Assembly (NCBI GenBank): GCA_043718225.1
Contig: JAYSWD010000060.1
Span: 1-20,880 of the forward strand
DNA from: Multiplicimicrobium sp043718225
GTDB taxonomy: Bacteria; Omnitrophota; Omnitrophia; Omnitrophales; Aquincolibacteriaceae
Direction of reading: 5' to 3'
DNA: 20,880 nucleotides
Each line of letters starts with the position of its first letter. Position 1 is the stretch's first letter. The position numbers and the translations under genes are program-made. Of this stretch, positions 7,962 to 15,208 are shown piece by piece. The notes beneath the pieces are model-generated. The model was not told where the DNA came from, did no database searches, and saw nothing but the letters and a program-made list of their open reading frames with translations.

Positions 7962-8349
7962 AACAGCCCGTTTTTTGCGGTTTTCCGTGTTTGGCGCATT
8001 GGCCTTGTTTTTTTTGTGGGACATGAATATCAGGTTCAGTTTTTCAGAAGAAATCCGATATCAATCAGGTGATCGTCGAGATCCTTTTATCCCCGTAAAC
8101 CAGAAAGCAGCGCCTGGAAGCGCCGAGGTTGGTATAAAAGTTGAAGGTATTATTTACGATTCTAAAGGCAGGTCGATCGTTGTGATTCACGGCGAGCCCT
8201 ATAAAGCAGGCGACAGTGTGGCGGACCACAAAATTGTTGCAATTTATCCTAGTAAAATAGTCGCATCTCTTAAGGGAGTAGAAAGTGAATATTGGATTTC
8301 AAACGAAGAGAAAGAGCTTGCCGAAGCGAAAAAAAATAAGGGAACTTAA
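7945..8349 (+). CDS. pilP: PilP-like periplasmic pilotin/linker protein
   Basis: Probably 134 residues from ATG 7945, which follows AAGGA (7935-7939) by five bases and overlaps the end of pilO by 17 bases. The open frame extends upstream to 7783 inside pilO, but that part has no PilP character. The N-terminus has basic residues and a hydrophobic stretch (about residues 13-26) acting as signal or membrane anchor; there is no lipobox cysteine. GDRRDPFIPV is the typical PilP entry motif. It is followed by a small beta-domain with KVEGIIYDSKGRSIVVIHGE and KAGDSV, like the PilP/GspC homology region. It should bridge PilN-PilO to the secretin that follows. Confidence 0.78.
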   Translation: MSCKNKTARFLRFSVFGALALFFLWDMNIRFSFSEEIRYQSGDRRDPFIPVNQKAAPGSAEVGIKVEGIIYDSKGRSIVVIHGEPYKAGDSVADHKIVAIYPSKIVASLKGVESEYWISNEEKELAEAKKNKGT

Positions 8350-8350
8350 T

Positions 8351-9919
8351 ATGTTTAAATTTATAAATAGGCAGCAGATGGCGGCATCCCTCGTTATTAT
8401 ATTTGCGCTCACAACCACGTCGCCCCTTTTCGCGCAGCAACCTCCCGTGGCCCAGACGTCCGAGCCCGTGGCTGTTGTTGGTCCCGTTGAAGTTGATCCT
8501 GTTATTCCCGCGGACATTCCCACGAAAATAAGTTTAGATTTCAAAGACGCTGAAGTTGGCACGGTTCTGCGCGTGATTAGTTTGAAAAGCGGCGTCAACA
8601 TTGTTGCCGGGCCTGAAGTTGTCGGATTGGTTACAATTCGCCTTGAAGAAGTGGATTGGGAAAAAGCCTTGGATGTAATTTTGCGCACTTATGGTTATGT
8701 TTATGAAAAAGACGCGAATGTGATCCGAGTTACGACGCGCGATAAAATGCAGCTTGAACCGGTAGATACAAAAACATTTATTTTGAATTATGCCAAAGCC
8801 AGCGAGGTGATGCTTTCGGTGCAAGATATTCTTACCGAACGCGGACGTGTCAAAACTTCTGAGCGTATGAATATGTTGATTGTGACTGATATTCCGACCA
8901 ATATTTTTCATATCGGACAAGTGATTTCTCGCGTCGATAAAATCAATCCGCAGGCCTATATTGATTCTAAAATTATCAGCACAACTGTAGGTTTGGCAGA
9001 AGATTTGGGAATAGCGTGGAACCCGCAAGCTTCAGCCACAGGGTCCGCGCGGCCCACAACATTTCCTTTCTCAACCACAGGTGACTCCGAGCAATTGCCA
9101 GCCAGCATTGCGCAATTTTTCCCGGCTCTCGGCAATGGCACTGTGAACACGGTTGATCCAGTCAACAGCAGGAATTTCCCTGTCCCTCCTGTGCAGGGCA
9201 TTAGCACTACGACGAATGCCTATACATTTGGAACATTAAGTTTTGCTAGTTTTACAGCTATTTTTAAAATGCTGAAAACCGATAGCCGGACCAAGGTTAT
9301 TTCCAATCCTAGGGTGGTTGTTTTAAACAATCAAACCGCCTCGGTGCAGGTGGGCGCTCAGATCCCCATCCCGCAATACACGGTCAGCAGTACGACCGGC
9401 GCGACCGAAGTCAGCGGGTTCACATATCGCGATATCGGCGTCGTTTTAAAGGTAACGCCGCATATTAACGATCTAAATGAAATTATGGTTGATTTACAGC
9501 CTGAGGTAAGCTCCAAGGGGGTTGACCAGACCTTTTCGAGTGACTATACAGCTCCTACCTTTAATATAACGACTGCTAAAACTCAGGTTATGATGAAAAG
9601 TGGCGAGACTATTGCAATTGGCGGTCTTTTAACTGATAATGATGCTGAAGTAGAGACAAAAATTCCTTATTTAGGTGATATCCCATTATTTGGAAAGCTA
9701 TTATTTAAGTCGAAGCGTCAAACAGTCGGCGCCGGCAATGAAAAGGTAGAAACATTATTTTTTGTAACAGTGACATCGGTAGATTCGAGTGGTCAGCCTA
9801 TTACTGACAGTGACCGAAAAGACGATTCGTCTTCTCAAGATCAAGCGCAAGCTTCGGATAATAAAGCCGCATACCAAGATGCACCTTCCGCAGCAAAAGC
9901 TCAAAAGTCCGCAGCGTAG
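8351..9919 (+). CDS. pilQ: PilQ/GspD-family outer-membrane secretin
   Basis: A secretin of 522 residues that forms the outer-membrane exit channel. ATG 8351 is chosen because AAGGGA (8338-8343) precedes it by seven bases and it gives a clean signal peptide (hydrophobic 10-22, probable cut after A28). Domains in order: N0/STN (about 58-130, ISLDFKDAEVGTVLRVIS), one N1 repeat (about 138-200), and the secretin barrel (about 300-478) with VQVGAQIPIP, DIGVVLKVTPHIN, SGETIAIGGLL and IPYLGDIPLFGKLLF. A polar Ser/Gln/Asp/Ala tail (480-522) ends it. There is only one N1-type repeat and no AMIN domain, so it is shorter than proteobacterial PilQ. It closes the pilus operon; a possible weak terminator overlaps its stop. 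Confidence 0.93.
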   Translation: MFKFINRQQMAASLVIIFALTTTSPLFAQQPPVAQTSEPVAVVGPVEVDPVIPADIPTKISLDFKDAEVGTVLRVISLKSGVNIVAGPEVVGLVTIRLEEVDWEKALDVILRTYGYVYEKDANVIRVTTRDKMQLEPVDTKTFILNYAKASEVMLSVQDILTERGRVKTSERMNMLIVTDIPTNIFHIGQVISRVDKINPQAYIDSKIISTTVGLAEDLGIAWNPQASATGSARPTTFPFSTTGDSEQLPASIAQFFPALGNGTVNTVDPVNSRNFPVPPVQGISTTTNAYTFGTLSFASFTAIFKMLKTDSRTKVISNPRVVVLNNQTASVQVGAQIPIPQYTVSSTTGATEVSGFTYRDIGVVLKVTPHINDLNEIMVDLQPEVSSKGVDQTFSSDYTAPTFNITTAKTQVMMKSGETIAIGGLLTDNDAEVETKIPYLGDIPLFGKLLFKSKRQTVGAGNEKVETLFFVTVTSVDSSGQPITDSDRKDDSSSQDQAQASDNKAAYQDAPSAAKAQKSAA

Positions 9920-9929
9920 CGGAATTTTT
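9908..9929 (+). terminator. Possible weak terminator over the pilQ stop codon
   Basis: TCCGC (9908-9912) pairs with GCGGA (9919-9923) around AGCGTA, followed by five T (9925-9929). Five base pairs make it weak. AGCGGA (9918-9923) can instead pair with TCCGCT (9942-9947), so two exclusive folds exist. Confidence 0.35.
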
Positions 9930-9953
9930 CTGTTCGTACGGTCCGCTTAGAGT

Positions 9954-9971
9954 CTACCTTCTGAAAGGTAG
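9954..9971 (+). promoter_or_regulatory. Hairpin covering the ribosome-binding site of the RNase G gene
   Basis: CTACCTT (9954-9960) pairs perfectly with AAGGTAG (9965-9971) around CTGA. The Shine-Dalgarno AAAGG (9964-9968) lies almost wholly in the 3' arm, five bases before ATG 9974. Folding would block initiation. Autoregulation through the 5' leader is known for E. coli rne; that it applies here is inference. Confidence 0.5.
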
Positions 9972-9973
9972 AA

Positions 9974-11512
9974 ATGAAACAAGACATCCTCATTACTCAG
10001 GAGGCTGATGAAATCCAAGTTGCGATTTTGGAAAACAGCCAGCTTGCTGAGTATTATATTGAACGTGAAGAAAGCAATAAGCTCTTTGGTAACATCTACA
10101 AGGGGCGAGTTAAAACCATTATCCCCGGAATTGATGCCGCATTTGTTGATATTGGAACCGGTAAAGACGGTTTCCTGTATGTTGCCGACGCGCTTCAGGC
10201 GCCGCTCGACTTAGACGCCGAGTTCTCAGAAGAAACAGCTGAAAAAGAAGTCGAAGAAAACGATGACAAATCAGACGACACCCGCCGCGGCCGGAGAAAA
10301 CAGCGCATCGACGAAGTTTTAAAAATCGGCCAGGAAGTAATTGTTCAGGTTGTTAAAGAGCCGATCCGTTCAAAAGGCCCGCGCCTCACCACTCAATTTT
10401 CAATTCCCGCGCGTTATCTGGTGATGATGCCCGGTGATGAAAAAATGGGCATCTCGCGCCGGATTTCCGACCGTTCCGAACGAAACCGTATTCACGCCAT
10501 ATTTGACAGTCTCGAAATTCCAAAAGGCGTCGGTTTTATTATCCGCACGAACGCGGAAGGTAAAAGCGAGGATGATTTCAAACGTGACATTCACTATCTT
10601 GTTTCATTATGGAAAAAAATCCACGCTTCAATCGAAGGTAAAAAAGCCCCGGTTTTATTGCATCAGGAATTAGGGCTAGTTGAGCGGGTGATGCGTGATT
10701 ATGTGACCGAAGAAAGCACAATGATTTACGTGGATGCCGAAAGTGTTTACACCAAACTTAAAAAGTTCTGTTCGGTGTATATGCCCGGCCAGCCCATCAA
10801 TGTGCAGTTTGAAAAAGAGCAAGGACATCTTTTTGAGAAATTTAAAATCGAAAAAGAGATTGAGAATACGATCAACCGCACGGTTCCGTTAAAATCGGGC
10901 GGGTCGATTGTAATTGAACAAACGGAATGTCTTGTTGCGATCGACGTGAATACGGGCAAGTTTACGGGCAGCCGTGAACGGGGCCTGGAAGAAACCGTTT
11001 ATCAAACAAACATCGAAGCGGCGCATGAAATCGCGCGCCAGCTTCGTCTGCGCGACGCAGGCGGAATCATTGTCATGGATTTTATTGACATGGAACGCTT
11101 TTCAAACCGCCGCAGTCTTTCGCGTGTTTTTGGCGATGTGATGAAGCGAGACCGGGCGAAGACACACATTCTGAAGATGTCCGAATTCGGTCTGATTCAG
11201 ATGACACGCCAGAGAATCCGTCCCTCGCTCGAAAGCGCGGTTTATGAAGCTTGTCCTTATTGCAAGGGCAAGGGAATGGTTAAGTCGTCCGTAACAATGG
11301 CGATTCAGGCGATTAAAGAAATCAGGCGCGCTTCCCAGGAATCGCGTTCGCGTGCCGTGCATGCTTACGTTCACCCGGATGTCGCGGACCGCCTTTTTAA
11401 TCATGACCAGAAAACTTTGAAGGACTTAGAAAAGCAGGCTGGGACTCGCGTTTATGTGCATGCTGAATCTGAGCTGCACCGCGAAGACATTAACATTACA
11501 TTTACCAAATGA
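9974..11512 (+). CDS. rng: Ribonuclease G/E family endoribonuclease (short, RNase G-like)
   Basis: Single-strand-specific, Mg-dependent endoribonuclease of 512 residues, acting in mRNA turnover and rRNA maturation. The N-terminus (residues 1-72) matches the family: GNIYKGRVKTIIPGIDAAFVDIG begins an S1 domain, interrupted by an acidic and basic insertion (about 79-112). The catalytic DNase I-like domain holds the two metal-binding aspartates D324 (VAIDVNTG) and D369 (IVMDFIDM). The zinc-link cysteines are C427 and C430 (CPYC). The protein ends soon after a small C-terminal domain and lacks the long disordered scaffold of RNase E. Its neighbour 120 bases downstream is a separate Arg/Gly-rich protein. 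A hairpin hides the ribosome-binding site. Confidence 0.95.
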   Translation: MKQDILITQEADEIQVAILENSQLAEYYIEREESNKLFGNIYKGRVKTIIPGIDAAFVDIGTGKDGFLYVADALQAPLDLDAEFSEETAEKEVEENDDKSDDTRRGRRKQRIDEVLKIGQEVIVQVVKEPIRSKGPRLTTQFSIPARYLVMMPGDEKMGISRRISDRSERNRIHAIFDSLEIPKGVGFIIRTNAEGKSEDDFKRDIHYLVSLWKKIHASIEGKKAPVLLHQELGLVERVMRDYVTEESTMIYVDAESVYTKLKKFCSVYMPGQPINVQFEKEQGHLFEKFKIEKEIENTINRTVPLKSGGSIVIEQTECLVAIDVNTGKFTGSRERGLEETVYQTNIEAAHEIARQLRLRDAGGIIVMDFIDMERFSNRRSLSRVFGDVMKRDRAKTHILKMSEFGLIQMTRQRIRPSLESAVYEACPYCKGKGMVKSSVTMAIQAIKEIRRASQESRSRAVHAYVHPDVADRLFNHDQKTLKDLEKQAGTRVYVHAESELHREDINITFTK

Positions 11513-11513
11513 C

Positions 11514-11612
11514 ACAGTTGAAAAAAGTCAATCTGCAGCGTTGCTCCTCCTTGACGTGTTTTCAAACACGCCTGCGTCGTTGCGCCTTGCATCTCGGCAT
11601 TTTTGAACTGTT
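11514..11612 (+). repeat. Imperfect palindromic repeat-like element between rng and the Arg/Gly-rich gene
   Basis: The outer ends are inverted: ACAGTTGAAAAA (11514-11525) against TTTTTGAACTGT, one mismatch. The centre is a perfect hairpin, CGTGTT-TTCA-AACACG (11555-11570). Two half-repeats in direct orientation flank it, GCAGCGTTGCTCC and GCGTCGTTGCGCC. This layout fills nearly the whole 118-base gap and recalls REP or MITE-type intergenic repeats. It has no T-tract of terminator form right after the central stem. Confidence 0.4.
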
Positions 11613-11630
11613 CATTGAATGAGAGGAATT

Positions 11631-12404
11631 ATGGGTTTTTTTGCAAGATTAAAATGGTTACTCGTAGGAGAAGGTGAAGCGCCTTCCAGTTATAAGCCGT
11701 CGACAAATCAGTCGCACCGGCCTGAAATGAATTCAGCACTGAGGGTGTCGTCGTCGCAAGGACATGATCGTGACCGAGGCCCGCGCAATAGAGATGCGCG
11801 CGACGTTCGCGGTGACCGCAATTCACGGGATTCCCGTGAGCCTCGCGATTCTCGTCCTCCGCGTGAACCTCGTGAGCCAAGAGGTGACCGGGACCGCCAA
11901 CCGCGTTCTGGCGGTTATAACCGCGATGGCGGTAATGATCGCTATTCAGAGCGCGATCGCGGCGGATATGGCCCGCGCCGCGGTGGTTCTCAGGGGAATT
12001 TTTCACGTCGTGATTCTAACGGTAGCGAAGGCGGCTTTCCGCGTCAAATTGAGCGCCCCATGGGGGGGCCTTCTTCGACCATGCGCCCCGCGCAATCTTC
12101 CGCGCAACAAGAAATTGCTCCCACACCGGTTGCGCGGCCCGAGCAGCAGGGCCCCGAAAAAATCGGTGTTGTGACTCATTATTTTGATGAGGCGCGCGTC
12201 GCGAGCATCAAAATCGAAAAGGGATCTGTCCGATCCGGTGATTGGATTGAAATTCAAGGCAATATTTCTTCTCTGCGCCAGAAAGTGGACTCCATTCAGC
12301 TTGATAACCAGCCTATTCAAGAAGCGCTTGAAGGTCAGGATGTGGGCATCCGTGTGATTCGCCCGGTGAAAGCGGGCGATGTTATCGTCAGGCTGCGGGG
12401 CTGA
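11631..12404 (+). CDS. Arg/Gly/Asp-rich disordered protein with C-terminal EF-Tu domain-2-like beta-barrel
   Basis: A protein of 257 residues from ATG 11631, preceded by GAGAGGA (11621-11627); an in-frame ATG at 11619 would add four residues. Residues 1-16 resemble a short amphipathic helix (MGFFARLKWLLVGEGE). Residues 44-140 are of low complexity, dominated by Arg, Asp, Gly, Pro and Ser, with RD/RE dipeptides, PREPREPRGD and RGG motifs (110-112, 117-119); such segments bind RNA and phase-separate in many proteins. Residues 176-257 (KIGVVTHYFDEARVASIKIE onward) read as a small beta-barrel like EF-Tu domain 2 and the C-terminal domain of U32 peptidases, but no GTPase or protease domain is present. 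Position next to RNase G suggests a partner in RNA metabolism. I know no characterised gene of this layout; function is inferred. Confidence 0.8.
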   Translation: MGFFARLKWLLVGEGEAPSSYKPSTNQSHRPEMNSALRVSSSQGHDRDRGPRNRDARDVRGDRNSRDSREPRDSRPPREPREPRGDRDRQPRSGGYNRDGGNDRYSERDRGGYGPRRGGSQGNFSRRDSNGSEGGFPRQIERPMGGPSSTMRPAQSSAQQEIAPTPVARPEQQGPEKIGVVTHYFDEARVASIKIEKGSVRSGDWIEIQGNISSLRQKVDSIQLDNQPIQEALEGQDVGIRVIRPVKAGDVIVRLRG

Positions 12405-12417
12405 CGATAATATTTTT
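12382..12417 (+). terminator. Perfect intrinsic terminator overlapping the stop codon
   Basis: TTATCGTCAG (12382-12391) and CTGACGATAA (12401-12410) form ten perfect pairs around a nine-base loop, followed by TATTTTT. The left arm encodes the last residues of the Arg/Gly-rich protein and the TGA stop (12402-12404) lies in the right arm. It ends the rng transcript. Confidence 0.88.
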
Positions 12418-12439
12418 GCTCTGAGTTTCGCTCAACCGC
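12413..12439 (+). repeat. Short hairpin repeat, copy B
   Basis: TTTTTGCTCTGAGTTTCGCT followed by CAACCGC matches copy A (5461-5487) at about four of five positions and keeps a TGAG...CTCA stem. It directly follows the terminator and precedes the ribosome-binding site of the next gene. Confidence 0.45.
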
Positions 12440-12452
12440 CGGAGATAAATCA

Positions 12453-12824
12453 TTGAGCCGTACTTTTTTGAGAGCTTACAAAGCGTTTGATCTCGAAGAA
12501 GTACGGCGTTCTCTTTTAGTCGTCGGTGAGGTCACCGCTAATTGCGCGCAATGCGGTGAAATGGGCCTTGATCCCAAAAAAATCGTACTTTGTCCCAATT
12601 GCAACGCCACATTTAAGTTTCTTGCCAGCCGCCGTATCGATTCCAATCCGGGCGAAAGATTTCAATACGCCGCACGCATGGCGAATGAGAGGCCCGACCT
12701 GACTCTCATCGATTTAACCGATTTTCAAAAAATCAATTCCAGTGCTAAAGCGCGCGACTTGCTTGGCAGTTATATACTTTGGCTCTGTGCTTTCAGTACA
12801 ACCGCCACGGTGCTCTGTGTCTAA
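12453..12824 (+). CDS. Small zinc-ribbon protein of unknown function
   Basis: A hypothetical protein of 123 residues, starting at TTG 12453; GGAG (12441-12444) lies eight bases upstream and no ATG offers an alternative. Two CxxC knuckles, C31/C34 (CAQC) and C47/C50 (CPNC), are 12 residues apart and should bind one zinc, as in rubredoxin-like or FmdB-like ribbons. A basic stretch and a segment with ERFQYAARMANERPDLTLID follow. The last 20 or so residues (SYILWLCAFSTTATVLCV) turn abruptly hydrophobic and coincide with a copy of the short repeat at 12778-12806, so the natural C-terminus may have been replaced. The stop overlaps possible start codons of the next gene. Role unknown. Confidence 0.7.
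   Translation: MSRTFLRAYKAFDLEEVRRSLLVVGEVTANCAQCGEMGLDPKKIVLCPNCNATFKFLASRRIDSNPGERFQYAARMANERPDLTLIDLTDFQKINSSAKARDLLGSYILWLCAFSTTATVLCV
12778..12806 (+). repeat. Short hairpin repeat, diverged copy C
   Basis: TTTGGCTCTGTGCTTTCAGT followed by ACAACCGCC keeps the GGCTCTG start and ACCGCC end of copies A and B, with changes in the centre. It lies inside the 3' end of the zinc-ribbon gene and encodes its odd tail. The match is by eye and could be chance. Confidence 0.3.
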
Positions 12825-12837
12825 AATTCCTTCTACA

Positions 12838-14019
12838 ATGGATCTCAGCAGCCCCAAAGGCACAGCCGCTTTAGAAGTTGTGCGTAAATTAAAAAATGCT
12901 GGCTATGAAACTTTGTTTGCGGGCGGCTGCGTGCGCGATCATCTGCTAGACTCTCAGCCTACAGATTATGACATTGCCACTTCCGCAACTCCCGACCAGG
13001 TCGAAAAACTCTTCACGAAAACGATTCCCGTTGGAAAAGAGTTTGGAGTTATTTTAGTCGTTGTTGAAGGAATGCAGTTTGAAGTCGCGACTTTTCGCAC
13101 AGAGGGCGGATATCAGGATGGCCGCCGGCCCGGATTCGTCAATTTTTCTAATGCTAAAGAAGATGCGCTTCGCCGTGACTTTACTGTAAATGGTGTTTTC
13201 TATGACCCGCTAACTTATAAAGTTATCGATTATGTAGGGGGAGAAAAAGACCTCCACATGAAAATCATCCGCTGTATCGGCGATCCGGCCAATCGCTTTG
13301 AAGAAGACAAATTACGCCTTTTGCGCGCAATCCGTTTTTCCGCTCGTCTTGGCTTTAAAATCGAAAAAATGACATGGGACGAGATTATAAAGCGTGGTAA
13401 TCAGATTAGTACAGTCAGCAAGGAACGCATTCTGGAGGAACTTAATAAAATAGTTACTTCGGCTCATGCATCCGAGGGTTTTAAACTTTTAACCGAATCC
13501 GGCCTTTTAAAGGCTTTGCTTCCGCAGATTAATCCGGTTGCCTTGAGCCGATTTAATAGCTTAAACAAACGCACTTTATATACGGCTTATGCCGCCTTAT
13601 TTGCGCATCTCTCAAAAAGAGAAAGGCTGGATGTTTTACGAGATCTACGCTGCTCCAATGATTTGATACAAACCGTTACAGACATTCTTGAGCTGGAAGA
13701 GAAAATTCAAAAGTTTGATTCTTATAGAACGGGTGAAATGGAAAAAATTCTTAACGATAAGAATTATGCGAATGCTTTCGCGGTTTTTGAATCCGATCCT
13801 ACAAACAATGCAAAAATTGTCTTTATGCAAAAGAAGCTAGAGCAGCGCCAAAACAAATCACTTCCTGTGCCTTTATTGAGTGGGCAAGACTTGACGGGGT
13901 TGGGTTTACAGCCAGGCCCCAAAATCGGAAAAATTTTAGAAGAAGCTTATTTACAGCAACTCGAAGGTAAGTTTAAGAATAAAGCGGAAGCATTAAGCTG
14001 GGCAAAAACACAAATTTAA
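12838..14019 (+). CDS. cca: CCA tRNA nucleotidyltransferase / poly(A) polymerase family protein
   Basis: A class II nucleotidyltransferase of 393 residues from ATG 12838, expected to add or repair the 3' CCA of tRNAs. The head domain has FAGGCVRD (27-34) and the metal-binding DYDIATSA (43-50, Asp43 and Asp45). Further family motifs are FEVATFRTEGGYQDGRRPGF (81-100), RRDFTVNGV (112-120), the DYVGGEKDL segment and the neck signature FEEDKLRLLRAIRFSARLGF. No HD phosphohydrolase domain is visible. A CCA-adding, A-adding or poly(A) polymerase specificity cannot be told apart by eye; CCA is the default for a single copy. GTG 12817, overlapping the upstream stop, is an alternative start. No Shine-Dalgarno is seen, so translation may be coupled to the zinc-ribbon gene. 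Confidence 0.9.
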   Translation: MDLSSPKGTAALEVVRKLKNAGYETLFAGGCVRDHLLDSQPTDYDIATSATPDQVEKLFTKTIPVGKEFGVILVVVEGMQFEVATFRTEGGYQDGRRPGFVNFSNAKEDALRRDFTVNGVFYDPLTYKVIDYVGGEKDLHMKIIRCIGDPANRFEEDKLRLLRAIRFSARLGFKIEKMTWDEIIKRGNQISTVSKERILEELNKIVTSAHASEGFKLLTESGLLKALLPQINPVALSRFNSLNKRTLYTAYAALFAHLSKRERLDVLRDLRCSNDLIQTVTDILELEEKIQKFDSYRTGEMEKILNDKNYANAFAVFESDPTNNAKIVFMQKKLEQRQNKSLPVPLLSGQDLTGLGLQPGPKIGKILEEAYLQQLEGKFKNKAEALSWAKTQI

Positions 14020-14031
14020 ACGAAAGGAAAC

Positions 14032-14577
14032 ATGTCAAAACACGGAATGTTGTTTGTGCAGGGAAAGGATCGCCCGGGAATAATTAAAACCGTCACGGGC
14101 CTTTTGTTTGCCAGCGGCGCTAATCTCGAAGATATCAGCATGACTTTATTAGACGGGCAATTCGCGATGATGCTCAGTTTTGAAATTAAGCCAGAAAAAT
14201 GGATAAAGCTTGCTGAAAAAGCTGCGACGTTAAAAGCAAAACCATGGAAGTTGAATGTTGATTTAATTTCAATCTCACAGCAAGTCCGCCAGAAAAATAA
14301 TTCCGGAAAGTCGGTTTTGATTACCGCGATCGGAAAGGACCGGACGGGAATTGTGTATCAATTAAGCTTGGGCCTTTCAAAGATGCGCGCTAACATTACA
14401 AATCTGGATTGCCGTTTATTACGTCAGGCAAAAAATAGTAATTTGTACTCGCTTGCGCTCGCGGTTGATTTTCAAAAAAGCGCAGATCTTAAAAAAATTC
14501 AAAGCCTGATTCGAAACTGGGAATCAAAGCTCGGAATTGAAGTAAAGCTTCATTCGTCAGAATCCGCTGTTTTTTAA
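14032..14577 (+). CDS. Tandem ACT-domain protein, GcvR-like
   Basis: A protein of 181 residues made of two ACT domains, the small ligand-sensing fold. The first (about 4-75) starts GMLFVQGKDRPGIIKTVTGL and the second (about 94-172) starts VLITAIGKDRTGIVYQLSLG. Both carry the K-DR-GI signature in which the loop glycine helps bind an amino acid at the domain interface. The layout matches GcvR, the repressor partner of the glycine cleavage system in enterobacteria, but no gcv gene is in the window and no DNA-binding domain is present. It may sense an amino acid by protein contact. AAAGGA ends about six bases before ATG 14032. It lies 12 bases after cca and 22 before def, so the three are probably cotranscribed. 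Confidence 0.83.
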   Translation: MSKHGMLFVQGKDRPGIIKTVTGLLFASGANLEDISMTLLDGQFAMMLSFEIKPEKWIKLAEKAATLKAKPWKLNVDLISISQQVRQKNNSGKSVLITAIGKDRTGIVYQLSLGLSKMRANITNLDCRLLRQAKNSNLYSLALAVDFQKSADLKKIQSLIRNWESKLGIEVKLHSSESAVF

Positions 14578-14599
14578 CAGTTTTTATTAAAGGCTCTGT

Positions 14600-15091
14600 A
14601 TGGATCGCATTGTTGTTTATCCCGCCTCCGTTTTACGCGGACGCATTTCGGATTGTCTGCTTAAACCTCCCGAAATAAAATTGCTCGTTATGCGTTTAGA
14701 AAAAGTAATGGAACGCGAGAAGCATGGGATTGGAATTGCCGCGTCGCAAATCGGAGTTTCCGAGCGCGTTGCAATTGTTGACGTTTCTACTCGCGACACT
14801 TCCGCAAAACGAATGGTTTTGGTGAATCCGGTTATCCTAGAAAAAAAAGATCCGGAGATCGGACGCGAAGGGTGTATGAGTGTGCCGGATTACACCGCGC
14901 TCGTAAAACGTTTTCGCTTGATTCGGTTCAGTTACCATGATGAGTTCGGTAAAGCGCATGAAAAAATTTCTACAGGGATCGAAGCTGTTTGTGTTCAGCA
15001 TGAAATAGATCACCTCGACGGGAGGCTTTTGATTGATGTCGTCAGCTGCCTCAAAACTGATTTTCTTCCACGCCGTATTTCCAAGTCTTAG
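14600..15091 (+). CDS. def: Peptide deformylase
   Basis: A metal-dependent deformylase of 163 residues, the usual size, which removes the formyl group from nascent N-terminal methionine. All three motifs are present: motif 1 GIGIAASQ (43-50; family GxGLAAxQ, here Leu to Ile), motif 2 EGCMS (90-94; family EGCLS, Leu to Met, metal ligand C92), and motif 3 HEIDH (134-138; ligands H134 and H138, catalytic E135). The N-terminus YPASVLRG resembles the typical YPxPxLR. AAGG (14589-14592) is upstream of ATG 14600. It is the last gene of the housekeeping block; the 178-base gap after it has only a weak ATGC-AATAG-GCAT hairpin before a T-run near 15106-15127. Confidence 0.95.
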   Translation: MDRIVVYPASVLRGRISDCLLKPPEIKLLVMRLEKVMEREKHGIGIAASQIGVSERVAIVDVSTRDTSAKRMVLVNPVILEKKDPEIGREGCMSVPDYTALVKRFRLIRFSYHDEFGKAHEKISTGIEAVCVQHEIDHLDGRLLIDVVSCLKTDFLPRRISKS

Positions 15092-15208
15092 TTTTTGTTT
15101 TTTAATGCAATAGGCATGTAATTTTTTGCGTGTTAGTTATTGATCAAACACCAGGCGTAGAACTAGCAATTTATAACATTGCTCAGAGAATCTGAAGCAG
15201 GCCTGAAT

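Noticed and set aside
8285..8350. Upstream extension of the secretin frame
   Set aside because: It would place a lysine-rich 22-residue segment before a clean signal peptide; ATG 8351 has a good Shine-Dalgarno.
11881..11960. Repeated CGCGAT/GGCGGT-like units in the Arg/Gly-rich gene considered as a CRISPR or tandem repeat
   Set aside because: They are irregular codon-level repeats of RD/GG residues, without constant repeats or unique spacers of even length.
11764..12174. Alternative plus-strand frame of 136 codons within the Arg/Gly-rich gene
   Set aside because: It arises because the low-complexity Arg/Gly codons lack stops in other frames. The main frame has the better ribosome-binding site and a folded C-terminal domain.
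15106..15127. Terminator after def
   Set aside because: Only a four-base-pair ATGC/GCAT stem precedes the T-run; too weak to list as a feature.
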